From Paragonimus westermani (Eukaryota; Platyhelminthes; Trematoda; Plagiorchiida; Troglotrematidae): a DNA stretch of 64,000 nucleotides. The stretch is from positions 149,210 to 213,209 of the forward strand of contig QNGE01000876.1 of assembly GCA_008508345.1 (NCBI GenBank). The letters are read 5' to 3'. Shown here piece by piece: positions 48,001 through 58,856 of the stretch. Below the pieces are notes generated by a model. The model ran no database searches. It had not been told where the DNA came from and saw only the letters and a list, made by a program, of their open reading frames with translations. How positions within the stretch are numbered: position 1 is the stretch's first letter; each line of letters opens with the position of its first letter. The position numbers were made by a program, and so were the translations under genes.

Positions 48001-51000
48001 CCAGAAACCCCACTGAGTTATTAAAACGGTACGAAAGATGTGCTTCCGAATCAGTCATCTGGATAATAGATAATGAAGTGGTTCACGGTTCCCCCTGCGT
48101 TTATTTTTCCAAACTAGAAAGTGCGATTATACTAAGTTTACAGCATGAGATTAGCAGAAATATCGAACATTTGCCTTGGTGTCTTAAACTTTTGTTGCAG
48201 GTCCATACATGGTGTTGAACAAACATCTTAAATGACTTCAAAACAACCCAGCCTTTAGGTATACTGGGTTAACGTCCACTTTCCGGATGCGGATGAAGCA
48301 GTCTGTTGTTAGTATTGTTCACCAATACGGACAGAGATGACATGTTGGGAGATTTTCATTTATCCTCACAGTCGAACGATGAAAACAAACGGAATATAGG
48401 TGGTCAGCCATAGTAACAAAACAACAGAAAAGGACTGGCGTGAAATTAAACAATAGTGTGGTATTCAATGCCACTACAGTTCGGCCTGTTTCATCAACAA
48501 ATTTTCAAGCAGAACAAATTGGTGAGCATCGATAATCTCATTCTGTCTGAACGCCAGTAAACTGGGGACTCGTTCCGCCGGTGAAATTGGGTAGGTTATC
48601 TTTTGGTGTTATGTAAGCTTAGTTGAAGTCTGATCCAACCGGTATAAAGTGGTAGTCATTAAGCATACGATTACTTTCACTTCCGAAGCCGGAAAAGAAG
48701 TTATTTTGAAAACTAGCTCAACCACTTTTCGTGGCTTTTCTGCAAATTAACAGCTACGTAAACATCAGTTATTACCTTTCGGAAGAATGGTTCACTGACA
48801 AGTGTAATCCTTGTTACACCTACCTTCTGCTGGTGCAATTCAACAAGGATATACTGTGCAAACAAGAGACACTGATGCCGTACCAATAAGAGCATTTTTT
48901 ATACAGTCTGAAACAAAATACTCCTACGTAATTCAATATTAGAGTTTTTAGCTAGTCAAAACATCTTAACGTACTCAGTCGAAAATGTATTTAAATGCTT
49001 TAACGCCCCATGACATGATATTTGGTTATGGTAGTTCCCCAAGGACATGGTATGAATGTTTACATCTCCCTTAAGTGTGCACTTTTAAGAGTGGCATTGA
49101 TACGCTTTTGTTATGAATCTGACACGTGTTACGGGCCTACTGATCACCAAATGACATTTACTCGCTGGACAATCCTGTGGGACACAACTGGAACTGACAT
49201 TGTCGCCCACATCAATAAGGGACAATAATGTAGTGGTGTAATTACCTACTTGTCAGAAACATGTAAAAATGATACTTCGAGTTTTGTAAACGAACCGTAT
49301 AGGTTAAATCAGAATATCACCTTCCAGAACAGAACAATCCCAGTTCACACCTACCCTTAGTGTAATGGTGCTGGAAACACTCACGATAAACTAAAAGCAA
49401 GTTCCTGTAGAATCGCAGAACACGAACGATAACAAATGCGTTTTCGATGAAACCTAAATGGGATCTTACATTTATATCACTAAAGTAAAAACGGTCACAC
49501 GCAAAGTTCAGTATTAGTCAAAATTCATGCGGGCATTTGAATTTCATGTGCACGACAGTCGACTGGGTGTTAACCGACTAATTATCGATCGGGCAGCTGC
49601 ATCGATTGAATGCACTGTTCTGCCTAGAAAAGGTCGAGTTATGTAATCGAATGGCAATGGTTGCCTTACATGCGAAAGCTTGCCGATGGAACATACTGTG
49701 GTCGAATCGGTGGAGATTTACACAGAACAATGGCTGAACTATTTACGCTGACTAGAATGCTGTAAGATCGATAACCCACAATGGCACTCCTGGTTGCTTT
49801 CCTCTCACTTGTCTAGACCAATGCTAGGTGATCGTCTCAGAATCGTCTTGAAAAATGCTGAGCCATAGGACCCAAAAGTTTACAGAAACCATAGGTAAAT
49901 TATGGATCAGCATCTCATCCCTCGAACCAACAGAGAACTGGTTAGTGAGGTAATCAGTCTGCTTGCTTCGAAGGTTCTCCTAAGGGAACGTGTTAGACGG
50001 CGTGTTAGTGATTCAGCCAGTGTACAACTAAAGAATAGCAATTAGGGTAGGAATTTCTAACAACCCTTTGGGTTTTCCTGTTACTTGAGTTGATTTTGTG
50101 TGTTTGGTCACAAAGCTTTACGGGTAACCACCCCTGTATACAGAATGAGCTGTAGACTCTAACTCGATCCAGTACATCCACTGAGCCGGTTAACTATACG
50201 CACTCGTGTACTGCAGACCTCAAGTACTGGTTTGCTCAGTCTGATGGTTTTAATTCGTATTTGGCTGCACATAGTTCAGAAGATGAGATTGAGTGTGGAA
50301 CGTAGACCGCCACATGTTAACTATTCGTTTGCTCTCTTCTGAATGGCCCCCGTCAACCAGCTGTTTGTGACCTAGTGCCAGGTAGAACATTGCAGTCTGA
50401 TTTCAACTACACACCACAGTCGAACTGAACTGGTAATACCACCGCGAACTGTCACTCTGAATGTTAACATCCACTCCTCGCCAAAATGTTGTGCTTATAC
50501 GGTAATGTGTTGGTTCTTTTGTAGCGACAGATTTTGGGGTTAGCATCTGCCGAAAGAATTGCTGCAACTAAGATCTCAGTGTATGAGGTGTTTTGTGGGA
50601 CCACTGACTCAATAGGCAAGCATCACACAATTGGGAATAGTGCCCAAACCCAGTCATCCACAAGACATCATGAAAAACTGGTCTTGTTGTCAGTTTGTTA
50701 ATATCCTTCCGCTTACTGTTGCGTTGTCGGAATCTCGAATTACTTGCGCTTAGTGGACAGCCAACAATCAGTAATAGACAACGACTTCTACGTCTACAAG
50801 ACATTCACTCTAGCAATAATTGGTTTGGAACAGTTGACGCTCCTTCCTGTTAGACATTCAACCACTATAATTGACACTCTTGTTGCTGTTTGCATAATGC
50901 GTGCATTCAGGGTCTCTGTCTGTTTGGCAGGTAGGGGGGGCAAGTTGTTCACACAGAGTCACATAAGTCATCCAGACAGGTAAAGTCAGGTAGGTCTGTA

Positions 51001-51299
51001 ATATCAAAACCGAGAGCGCGTGTATTTGGAGGTCTTTGTTGACAAGTGCTGGCTAACTAGGTGGTAGGATATCTAAAGAAAGCGAAAATCGGGAGAATAC
51101 GGAGGTGAGAGTTAGACTAGAAAGTGAGTTATCAACGATAACACGCAGGAAGTAGTCCAATAGCATACATAATATTACCCCAAACGAGAGGGTTACTTGT
51201 GGACTGAGAACCAAACAAGAACTTCCAGATCCAGTGCCTCATAACTCAGGATCCAGAAAAGAAGAAACACTAACTTATCAAACGGCCGCGATCCTTGGT
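42091..51299. other. Intergenic, nothing assigned; several orphan frames
   Basis: About 9 kb without a recognisable gene or element. Orphan frames worth knowing: 42215-42655 (minus, 146 codons, just upstream of the LINE leader), 43623-43913 (plus, begins near PPFVVDSRTPLSEL, faintly like an aspartic-protease strand but without the DTG), 46427-46681 (plus, Cys-rich), 47508-47870 (plus) and 47922-48218 (plus). None has a definite domain. Confidence 0.4.
44211..44687 (-). CDS. Orphan open reading frame, 158 codons, function unknown
   Basis: The longest frame outside the recognised genes and elements. It contains a hydrophobic run (NLLVLLKIFYILKQKRIVTL and on), with a preceding stretch rich in aromatic and polar residues. 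I recognise no family. No splice sites, start context or neighbours support it, and the plus strand over 44041-44313 is also open, which argues for chance. Kept only as the best orphan candidate. Confidence 0.15.
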   Translation of the reverse strand: MYFDPPTLSHSWFVNLATSPRTPRNYEDSECFLHFYAGHKLVVINSTRFQPDTDNVTVWSHPPSGHPNLLVLLKIFYILKQKRIVTLVALSSLPFVGFPWVDLQKVKKSAGPRYPGSSVVRFHSDYRLVVLTRDLFKSGGFTPMIVLPKFNFVEYHPD

Positions 51300-51640
51300 T
51301 GATGCAAACAAAATGTGTACGGTAGACCTGCCCTACTTACATTCAACACACTCGTCATCCGCAGTGTGTTAGGAGTTCACTGATGACCTACGAGTTACGC
51401 GGTCTCATTCGTTTCGGCTTCATATGGAAATATTATCATGAGCTATGTATGAAGACGTCCAAGAGCAGTGCTGGTCTTGGCCACACAAACTGATTGTTGC
51501 TGGTGTATGTGAAAAGGTCTGACGACAGGATGTCACCGAAGTAGCACAATTGTGCGCATCCATTCACAATATGTCCATTAATGCGAACTGTAGGTTTACA
51601 GACCTCATCTGGAGCGAGTTGAAAGATCAAGAATATACCT
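51300..51640 (-). pseudogene. LINE 3' fragment (RT thumb region)
   Basis: The minus-strand frame from 51723 reads PDEVCKPTVRINGHIVNG, CAQLCYFGDILSSD and then ARPALLLD after a shift; this is the FxYLGxxISxD strand and the following helix of LINE reverse transcriptases. Downstream, MKPKRMRPRNS resembles the KGRVYNA..VRS step. It is a second LINE copy, unlike the one at 39 kb in detail. Confidence 0.55.
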
Positions 51641-51787
51641 ATGATGATATCCAAATCAAAACGGGATGACTCAAAAACTGTGTGAAAATACCGAACAGTC
51701 ATACTCGAACAAGAGCATACCAATTAAGTAACTGGTTCGAAGCAGTGGAAGGTCGTGTATTCAATAGACGACCATCCGTGTTATGTC

Positions 51788-51940
51788 CAGCTTGAACACC
51801 ATTCCCCACGATATATATGTATATGTACATAACAACAATGTACTTTATAATTCGGTGTTCAGGTTGAATGTTACACGGATGATACCCTGTTGAATATAAA
51901 TGAACATATACATATATATATATTTTCACGGCATGGTGCC
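51788..51940. repeat. TA-rich nested fold-back
   Basis: Outer arms 51797-51829 and 51904-51938 pair through CACCAT.CC and TATATATGTATATGT; an inner pair CAGCTTGAACACC (51788-51800) with GGTGTTCAGGTTG (51862-51874) overlaps them. The sequence is low in complexity, so part of the pairing is expected from TA repeats alone. It lies immediately upstream of the LINE 3' fragment and may be what cuts it off. Confidence 0.5.
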
Positions 51941-54900
51941 CGGGATATGTTACAGGCGTATTTCCAGGGTGATAGATACAACTTAGTAAGTGGGCATGTG
52001 CAAACGCTGAGGAACCACGGTCAGTTATTGTGGTGGGAGAAGGAGGAATCTCATGTGCGACGCGATCATTCTTTGTACCGAGTCTGATTCGCCCAGTGTG
52101 CATGCTGTGTATTGCGATATCTCATTGTTGTAAGCTTCAGACATCAGTCTGCTGACGTGTTCTGCGACAGTGTAATTTCTGTACCAGTGTCAAGTTTGGG
52201 TTGTGCATAGCAGGTCAACTGCTCCATGTTGTGCACATAGTAACAGCGGCTGAATGATCGACTGATAGGCGTCGGTAAGGCGGAATTGACTGCGTGCTTT
52301 CAGTTACATTCAATTACCCACACATTCATACACATGGTAGTCGTCCCACTCATCTGAGAAAAAACACTTTGCAACTGGCTGAACAACAGCGATAACGGTA
52401 CACATAATCCTGTCGTTTGTACTCGATTCAGTACACGACGTTGCCCAAAGTCTCACCTTCTGACTACAGCCTGGGTCTTTATTGCGTTCATGTAACAGCA
52501 TACCGTTGATCACTGCTTATCTTGTGTTTACATGCATTTCTTCTCGGCGTGATTTACTGCTGCATGTTATAGCACTTCTAGCGTGACACTGTATGTTTTC
52601 TGATACTGCTGAACAGACTATAGGTAATCATCTCACATCTAGCCACTAAACCGTTTGTTAAGAAAGAGCGTATTTTACCGCATTATAATTGGGCATATTG
52701 TTTAGCGCACCCACACGTTCTGCTTCAGTACACCAATCCATCCTTTTGACAACAGAAACGAGTTAACGACCTAGCTGCTCTGGCAGCTCAGCAGGATACG
52801 ACAATGGAGAACGGGTGGCAAGCGTCTAAACTTGTGCATATCGCTGTCCTAAAGTTACCAGTCTCCCGCTGCGCTGATGGTCCGGTACAGTCCAGCGGTA
52901 TATACGTGTCCTCAAATTGTGCAAAATTTCTATCAAAGTTGTGCTTCGCGCGTTTGTCAGCGGTAGGTCGAAGGTCGGAGGCACTACTGTTGAAAGTGTT
53001 CCGTCCAGAAGGTACCGTAGACAACAGCTTCTCATCCAGTTAACCGTACTAACCCAACCGCTAGGATGTGTTCGGAATGTTAATCCTAAAACTGTCACAC
53101 AGCTGACATGCGTTTGGATAGTTCTATCCTAATCAAGCTATGACAATTCAAGCCCCTTTTTCCAATGACTGTAAGAGAAGTGGCGGGGTGCTTCTTCCAG
53201 TTAGATGAGTCTCCGCACCAATAAGCTAGCCGGGACTCGTACTCACAATCTGCTTCGAAGTGTTCGAATGGTAGTGCTGTTGCTTATTCGTCAGAGCTTG
53301 GGGGCTCGAACGGGTCTGGATTGTGTTTACATTTTGCGTAGGACAAACTGAGGAAGGGTGAGAAACCGAAGCGCAAGATACCGAGTTTGGCTTTCTTTTC
53401 TGTACAGTTCCACTGCTGTTAGTCTTCGGAACTCGTTAATTGTAGACTGTCTTCTCGATCGGATCTGCAGCACTTATATGAGAATTCGCCTGCACTGTGT
53501 AAAAACTTATCATACTACCGTTGACCAACTGGTTGCGGAATTACTGATGTTAAATTGTTTGGATACACCGTAGTTAGCTGCAATTTACACGATTTTGGTG
53601 GAACACAGTATGCTATTACGTTCAGCTATCACCATCTGATGTGGTTACCAAAAAGTCAGACTAGTTAAAATGTTCGCATTTTCCAACCAACGTCTGTTCA
53701 CCAGGAAGCGAATCAGTCTTACAGTGATAGCCGTAGATACAACTTTCACCATTCGAACGCAGCCTGGACACTTACGGTACCACTCTTATGTCCACTCTTA
53801 TTGTCCACCGTGTGCATACAGAATCTTTCGTCGTGGTGGAGAAAGTGGGCATCTTGTGTTATCATAAAGTCCTTGGAGTGCTGATATCAGAATACACCCG
53901 TGCTATTTCTTCCGGCCCAGTACTTGATCACCATTTACTTGCGACTGCTGCTTCACTTTCGTCTTCGCTGTACTGTAAACATTAACAGTGAGATTCAGCA
54001 TGGTGTTCTCCTTGATGAACATCTTCGGGAAGGATATTTTCTGAATTAGTTTGGCAAGGGGTATTGTTACAGATGACCACATTCGTTAACGTAACTCCGT
54101 TCGTCCTTAATATGTTTATCGGAATACGAAACCATTATTAATAGCGCATTCACATTGTATAGGTCGCAACAGAGCTTTGCGTTGTGACGTAACCCAAACG
54201 TCAGGTTCGGCCTTTTCAACTGGTGACAGAAATGCATAGTTTCCTCCTTTCCGGAAAAACTCCCATCGATCTTGTGCAAGGGAATTTGGAGCTGGTCTCA
54301 GTGATCCAGCAAATAGTCATAGAACGTGCACTGCATTCAGAAATCGGTAAACAAACTTTCGTCTCATCACTGGGTTCTTGTTGTTGCTCAAGCTGAGAGA
54401 AATTTTTTGCATACCTTCCTCATGGTGATGAACTGTCCATCCAAATATCGGCTGATAGAAGTCTTCGTTATTTTTATTTCAAGATCTGCTTTCACAAGAA
54501 TTTTCAAAAATACGATTGTCACTGTCGACTTCACGGACGTTCATTCCAGCATTGTATGGACTCCCTTTTCATTCCAAGTTTCACTTGTGTTCTCTGCGGG
54601 GTTGTGCTACGTGATTGATGCAGTCCGTATAGAGCCACTTGTACGCGGTCTTGCCACTGATCTCATTTAAACGGGCCGCTATGCCTCATTCATCGTCTCT
54701 TTGGAAAGCGTCAGTAATGCGTCTGCTTGTATCGAGACTGATGGTGCTGTATTTGTGTCTGACACTCTTGTGTGATTTTGGATTACTAGGACATTTTTAC
54801 GAAGCCATTTGATTGCTTTGGTGTTGCAGGTCATCGAGTGGCTGACTACGTTCTTTGGTTCGTGCACTCTGCCCTTTACAGGCTGGACTATATACCACGA

Positions 54901-55644
54901 TTTGACCAAATGACGGCTTTGAAAACTCGAGTATAGTCTCGGACATCGCCGTATCGCATCGGATAATGCGTGCAGTCAGAATCAATAACTCGAGAAAGAC
55001 ACACGAGAAAGACTAGACACGCACCGCTTTTGGGGTGCGAAAGTGCGACCAAGAAAACCACAGCCCCGAATCGAATGCATTTACACAGGGGTTCATTTGT
55101 TATGCGTAAAGAGGGGACCGTTAAGGGAGAGTGCGGCGTCGTATACGCACATATACATTTAGCATAACCAAAAGTGACAAACTGAGTAGCTAAAGATTTG
55201 TTATAACGTTCCTGCTTAAAACTACGATCCGTTTTCAAAGAAACAAATGTGCGCCGGTATATGACTCTTCTGTCAGTCATCACGTTCGTCTGTCGTTCTG
55301 ACTTCGCTAATCCTTCATTTCAACATTGACGATAGTGACTTACGATTGCTTCAGTTGCTTCATCATACCCAGAGTATACATCAGAAGTCAAGGTTGTAAA
55401 CAGCTGTTTTCGGTAATTCTCATCGGGCATATACAATTACAAGAGATTCATCAGGTTTATATATCACACAAAAGCATGGTCATACGCAATGGTGATAGGC
55501 AAGATGACAGTGGGTGACTGTCTACCCGGGTGGGGGTGGGTTTGTGTGTGTGTGCGTGTGAATGTGTTGTGTTTCTATGGCCGGTGTGTGATAACGTGTT
55601 AATCAGGTTGCTGGACCACTGGGTTTCAGACGGTGTACAAATAG
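51941..55644. other. Intergenic, nothing recognised apart from the tRNA-like scrap
   Basis: The interval 52788-53132 is open in four or five frames at once on both strands, which reflects composition rather than coding. Frames 54326-54670 (plus) and 54888-55283 (minus, 131 codons) have no known motif. Confidence 0.4.
53262..53319 (+). repeat. Possible worn tRNA-like head
   Basis: TTCGAATGGTAGTGC resembles an A-box region and GGGGGCTCGAACGGG about 38 nt later resembles a T arm with B box (one or two changes). No acceptor stem can be drawn. Probably an old short repeat. Confidence 0.3.
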
Positions 55645-56130
55645 TTGGCCACGGGAGGTGTAGGACCTGTATGAATTTCTTTTGGGCGCATAGTTGGGGG
55701 TTGTAAAGGTTGGTCGCAATCGCCTCTGCCGTCGACAACAGTCTCACCTTGATAACTCGGGAATGGGCTTGTGACACTTTGTATATGATTTTGAACGCTG
55801 TGTCGGGCGTGATCTGATGACCCGTGTCGATCAGGTGCGATCCGATTGCACTCGAGATTGGTTTCGTCATGCCATTACGTAGCCTTTTCGGGTGGTGTTC
55901 ACGGTTCCTGTCTGATAGTCGCCGAGTAGTTTTCCCAACGTAAACCGCTTGACAACAGCAGGTAAGAGAATAAATACAGAATGACGAAGAAAACTTCGGT
56001 AACCTATCTTTCATGTGTGACACCCATACCGGTCGGCTCTGAAACGAGATGATCATTCGTGCGGCATTGTAGGTCTTGGCCAGAGCTTTTGTCAGCCTGC
56101 GACTGATCAGTTCACTAACTGCGTCGCCTT
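55645..56130 (-). pseudogene. PLE-1 linker and GIY-YIG endonuclease
   Basis: The linker reads FISLTFKGDAVSELISRRL and KTYNAARMIISFQSRPVW, then the nuclease: DRLPKFSSSFCIYSLTCCC (GIY-equivalent plus Cys cluster), VYVGKTTRRLSDRNREH (YIG-equivalent with catalytic Arg region), ISSAIGSHLIDTGH, IIYKV, LLSTAEAIAT (catalytic Glu region) and a C-terminal VLHLPWP. The nuclease nicks target DNA for reverse transcription. This block has no internal stop. The following codons to 55457 are low-complexity Thr/His-rich sequence from a GT-rich tract and are probably not protein. Confidence 0.87.
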
Positions 56131-56156
56131 TAAACGTCAGGCTGATAAAAAATGGG

Positions 56157-56636
56157 CTATTTCGCTACTGTTTCTATCGCTGGTTGAGTAGGTTCACCTT
56201 TCATATTCCTCCCTATAAATCTCTCTGGATATCCATTATGGCTCAGTATCTCTCGAATTCGTTGTAATTCGCTGTCTATGGTGTCTGCCGTGCATATCCC
56301 TCTCGCTCTATCAGTTAGACAGGCAATCAAATTTCGCTTTTGTTTCAGTGGAACAAAGCTTAGGAAGTTAGTGTACTGTCCTGTCCACGTCGCTTTCCTG
56401 TGAACGGATCTTTGTAGGGAACCGTCCGGTCTGCGGTGCAATGAAACATCAAGGAAGGACAGTCTGTCATCTTTCTCCTCTTCCAGAGTGAATTGTATAT
56501 TCGGGTGTGCACGATTAAATGCCAGTAAAAGGCCTTGCGCATCAGTGGAGTCTTTGATCACGCCGAATATGTCGTCTGCATATCGTCCATAGAACGGCAG
56601 CTCGGAACTTGTGGATCTTAACTGATTAAGTTCCAT
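56157..56636 (-). pseudogene. PLE-1 reverse transcriptase, second part
   Basis: Begins MELNQLRSTSSELPF and runs to YGRYADDIFGVI; the catalytic YADD is at 56582-56571. Then NRAHPNIQFTLE, DRLSFLDVSLHRRPDGSL, VHRKATWTGQYTNFLSF, KQKRNLIACLTDRAR and IREILSHNGYPERFIG, the thumb region of PLEs. A TAG at 56159-56157 ends it, after which the linker continues in another frame past a six-T run near 56145. Confidence 0.88.
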
Positions 56637-57124
56637 TTTCCCATAAATACGTCTGCCAACAACGGACCTAGTGGGGACCCCATCGCCACTCCGTCTTTCT
56701 GTCTATATATTTCACCGCTGAACTGAAATTGGACGTTGTGAGTGCAGAACAATAACAATTCTTTCAGATTTTCAACCGGAATATCAACTTCTACTTGATT
56801 CTCTTCTATGTATTCACATAAGTATTCTACTGTTTCCTTAAGCGGCACGTTTGTGATTAAAGACGTGACCACTAGGGAAATCATGTGGTGATTCTTAGTG
56901 TTCAGAGAGTCGACAGAGTCCACGAACTGGAACGTATCTTTCAGGCTAAATGGAGTTATTCTTGCTCTGACTAGTTCGAGTATTTGAACTAGCCATCTGG
57001 CTAGATTGTGATAAGGTGAATTGTTCATGTCAAGGATTGGGCGTAATGGCAGCCCATCTTTGTAAACTTTGGGGAGTCCATTCAGTCTTGGAATGATCGA
57101 ACCAATCATCGTACCAATAGACAT
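56618..57124 (-). pseudogene. PLE-1 reverse transcriptase, first part
   Basis: Contains RLNGLPKVYKDGLPLRPIL, then NLARWLVQILE, KDTFQFVDSV, motif A region SLVVTSLITNVPL, NVQFQFSGEIYRQ and motif B DGVAMGSPLGPLLADVF. In motif A the expected catalytic Asp is a Val codon (GTG at 56872-56870). Its frame ends at 56618 because of a shift in the run GGAAAATGG at about 56630-56640, where one A fewer or more would join the frames. Confidence 0.85.
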
Positions 57125-57185
57125 GGAGGTTCAATTTGAAAACTTGTATTAGCAACTAGGCTAACTCATTCCATCCTCAGAATAT

Positions 57186-57345
57186 AATGCGGAACACTAC
57201 AAGTCTACCCTTGTGAATGCTTTCTATAAATATCACGATAACGTAACGCCCAGATGTAATTTATTGAAACGAAACCATATAGAGGCGATAAAACAGCTGC
57301 AAGGCAATCGTAACACTATCGTAACAAAGCCGGATAAGGGAGCTG
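57186..57345 (+). pseudogene. PLE N-terminal segment, inverted relative to PLE-1
   Basis: The plus strand reads AEHYKSTLVNAFYKYHDN, LLKRNHIEAIKQLQG and NTIVTKPDKGAGVV. ITKPDKGxGVV is the conserved block that lies before the RT in PLE proteins. Here it points away from the PLE-1 RT, whose minus-strand start is only about 60 bp to the left. Either PLE-1's front end was inverted or two partial copies met head to head. Confidence 0.8.
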
Positions 57346-57347
57346 GA

Positions 57348-57410
57348 GTAGTAGTAGTAGTAGTAGTGGTAGTAGTAGTAGTAGTAGTAGTAGTAGTTGT
57401 AGTAGTAGTG
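57348..57410. repeat. GTA microsatellite
   Basis: About 21 units of GTA with two interruptions (GTG-type near 57368 and TTG-type near 57397). It starts at the Val codons of the KPDKGAGVV block, so it has grown inside former coding sequence. It produces artefact frames of poly-Val, poly-Thr and poly-Tyr on the two strands. Confidence 0.95.
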
Positions 57411-58540
57411 AATTTCACGAATTTGGATTTTCCAAAACATTATCATTTGGACGTGGTACTGAAAAGGCAAAGGTTGCTGGATGCTGGCATTTCGTGTTGC
57501 CCTTTAACGGTAAACAACATAAACCGGGAATATATATGCATATATGTATGTGTATATTCCTAATTATTGTTGTATGCTGCTGGAGGGCAGTACGATCGTT
57601 AGCTTCCAGCAACGCCTGTCTTTTGATTGCCACGTTCATGAGCTCGCAATCAAAAACGACTTGTTAAACATTGTATGACTAATGGATACACTACCTTCGC
57701 AGGTTACCGTAAGGCATAGAACAGATACATTTAGGGTTGCTGACTAGCTACAAAATATACGAACACTTGGTTTTTGCTCAGCAACCTTCCCCCGATATTT
57801 CATTCTACACTGTCGTAAAGGCTAGGCTGATACATTGATCATTGTATGGTTATGGTTGTGATACTTAGCTGGTCAACCCTTGGACGCCATTAACATCAGC
57901 ATTCCCTCTGAGCTGGATTCCTGACACTTTATCAACAATCTTGATAACAGTGTTACGTGAGCGTGCTATAAACCAGGGCTGATACATCACACCGGCAGCC
58001 CCAAATATACATTCGGGGTCAACAACAAGTCGGATAGAACTAGAGGGAGGGACAGGAGTATTGCGTGCGTGTATAACATGATCTTTCGGGTGTCTGTACA
58101 CAAAATGCTCTTGCCAGTTTATATGAGGTGCGTGTTAACAGTACCCACTCTGCAGGACTCTAGCGCAATCATGTAACCCTGTCTCGGTCACAGCTAGTTG
58201 TTTTCTTAGTGCACGACTGTTCATTCAACCGTTGCGCTTTCCTCTTGTTCTGTTTTCTCATTCTCATGCACAATTATGTCCCCCCCGCCACTAAGCAAGT
58301 TACTATTCGCCCACTCACTTGTACTACCCTGCTGGACCAAAGTCTCGCGGAGATCACTGTTTTGGGAGTAAGCATGAATCCAGTGCGTAGCTTGCTCGGC
58401 CCTACTAACGAAATACGGAAGTAACGGATGGTTGGGCTAACAGCTCATATTCGGTTATTCATCATCAGGCCGGTCAAATAACATTATATATCATCCTGGT
58501 TACTGACAAGTGACTTGAGACGTTGCGTAACTTAAGAGAT
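57411..58540. other. Intergenic; short TA palindrome
   Basis: GGAATATATATGCATATATG.. to ..GTGTATATTCC at about 57526-57560 is an imperfect palindrome. PLE sequence does not visibly resume after the microsatellite. Nothing else is recognised. Confidence 0.4.
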
Positions 58541-58544
58541 GTCC

Positions 58545-58640
58545 GACTTTAACTTCAGCCAGGTTCGAATCAGCAAATGAAACAGCATCCCCAGCTGAGA
58601 TAATACCTAATCTGGAAGCTCAGAAGTTTAACATTTGGAC
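58545..58640 (-). mobile_element. Family A tRNA-like repeat, worn minus copy
   Basis: Reversed landmarks in the order of the minus arm at 15612-15716: TTCAGCC, GGTTCGAATC (B box, about 58562-58571), GAAACAGCAT, a gap of about 20 nt, CCCAGCTGAG (A box), then GGAAGCTCAGAAGTTTAACA and CATTTGGAC, the same centre string as at 15715-15722. Confidence 0.65.
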
Positions 58641-58739
58641 CTGATTACCCACCCAATCCTTTGTGACATGAAGTCCACTGAATAATCCAGCAGATTGACA
58701 CCTCACATAGGATCTCTTAGTCAGCTCATGCTAGACTCC

Positions 58740-58856
58740 ATAGCCTCGTAGCTCACCTGGTAAGGCACTTGCCGCTTCTAGGCATGCTGTTTCTGTCGCC
58801 GGTTTGAATTCAGCCGAAGTCCAGACTTCTCTCAAATGGGTCTCTTTTAGAGCATC
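58740..58856 (+). mobile_element. Family A tRNA-like repeat, plus copy
   Basis: GCCTCGTAGCTCACCTGG (A box near 58748-58759), TTGCCGCTTCTAGGCATGCT, then GGTTTGAATTC (B box, two changes, 58801-58811) and the tail TGGGTCTCTTTTAGAG. It parallels 15751-15861 along its length, about 80 percent by eye. Confidence 0.8.

Larger units (their letters stand above)
55645..57124 (-). mobile_element. Penelope-like element PLE-1 (RT and GIY-YIG), recently inactivated
   Basis: Three frame-shifted blocks in order on the minus strand: RT part 1 (57124-56618), RT part 2 (56636-56157), linker and GIY-YIG nuclease (56157-55645). Only two single-base-type shifts, one stop and a motif A change separate it from an intact element, so it is much younger than PLE-2. 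Related endonuclease-bearing PLEs are known in schistosomes (Cercyon). Its N-terminal segment is not upstream on this strand but lies inverted at 57186. Confidence 0.9.
58545..58856. repeat. Second mirrored family A pair
   Basis: Minus copy left, plus copy right, heads facing the centre, about 100 nt between them: the same layout as the palindrome at 15.58-15.86 kb, but more diverged. Just to its left, TTCATCATCAGGCC (58463-58476) matches the end of the 21.6-kb palindrome. Confidence 0.65.

Noticed and set aside
51699..52103. 134-codon minus-strand frame with alternating Ile/Tyr
   Set aside because: The repetitive part is translated TATATA sequence in the fold-back; the rest has no motif.
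52788..53132. Possible conserved exon, open in several frames
   Set aside because: Simultaneous openness on both strands points to composition; no frame resembles a known family.
57213..57563. Poly-Val, poly-Thr and poly-Tyr proteins
   Set aside because: They come from the GTA microsatellite read in different frames.
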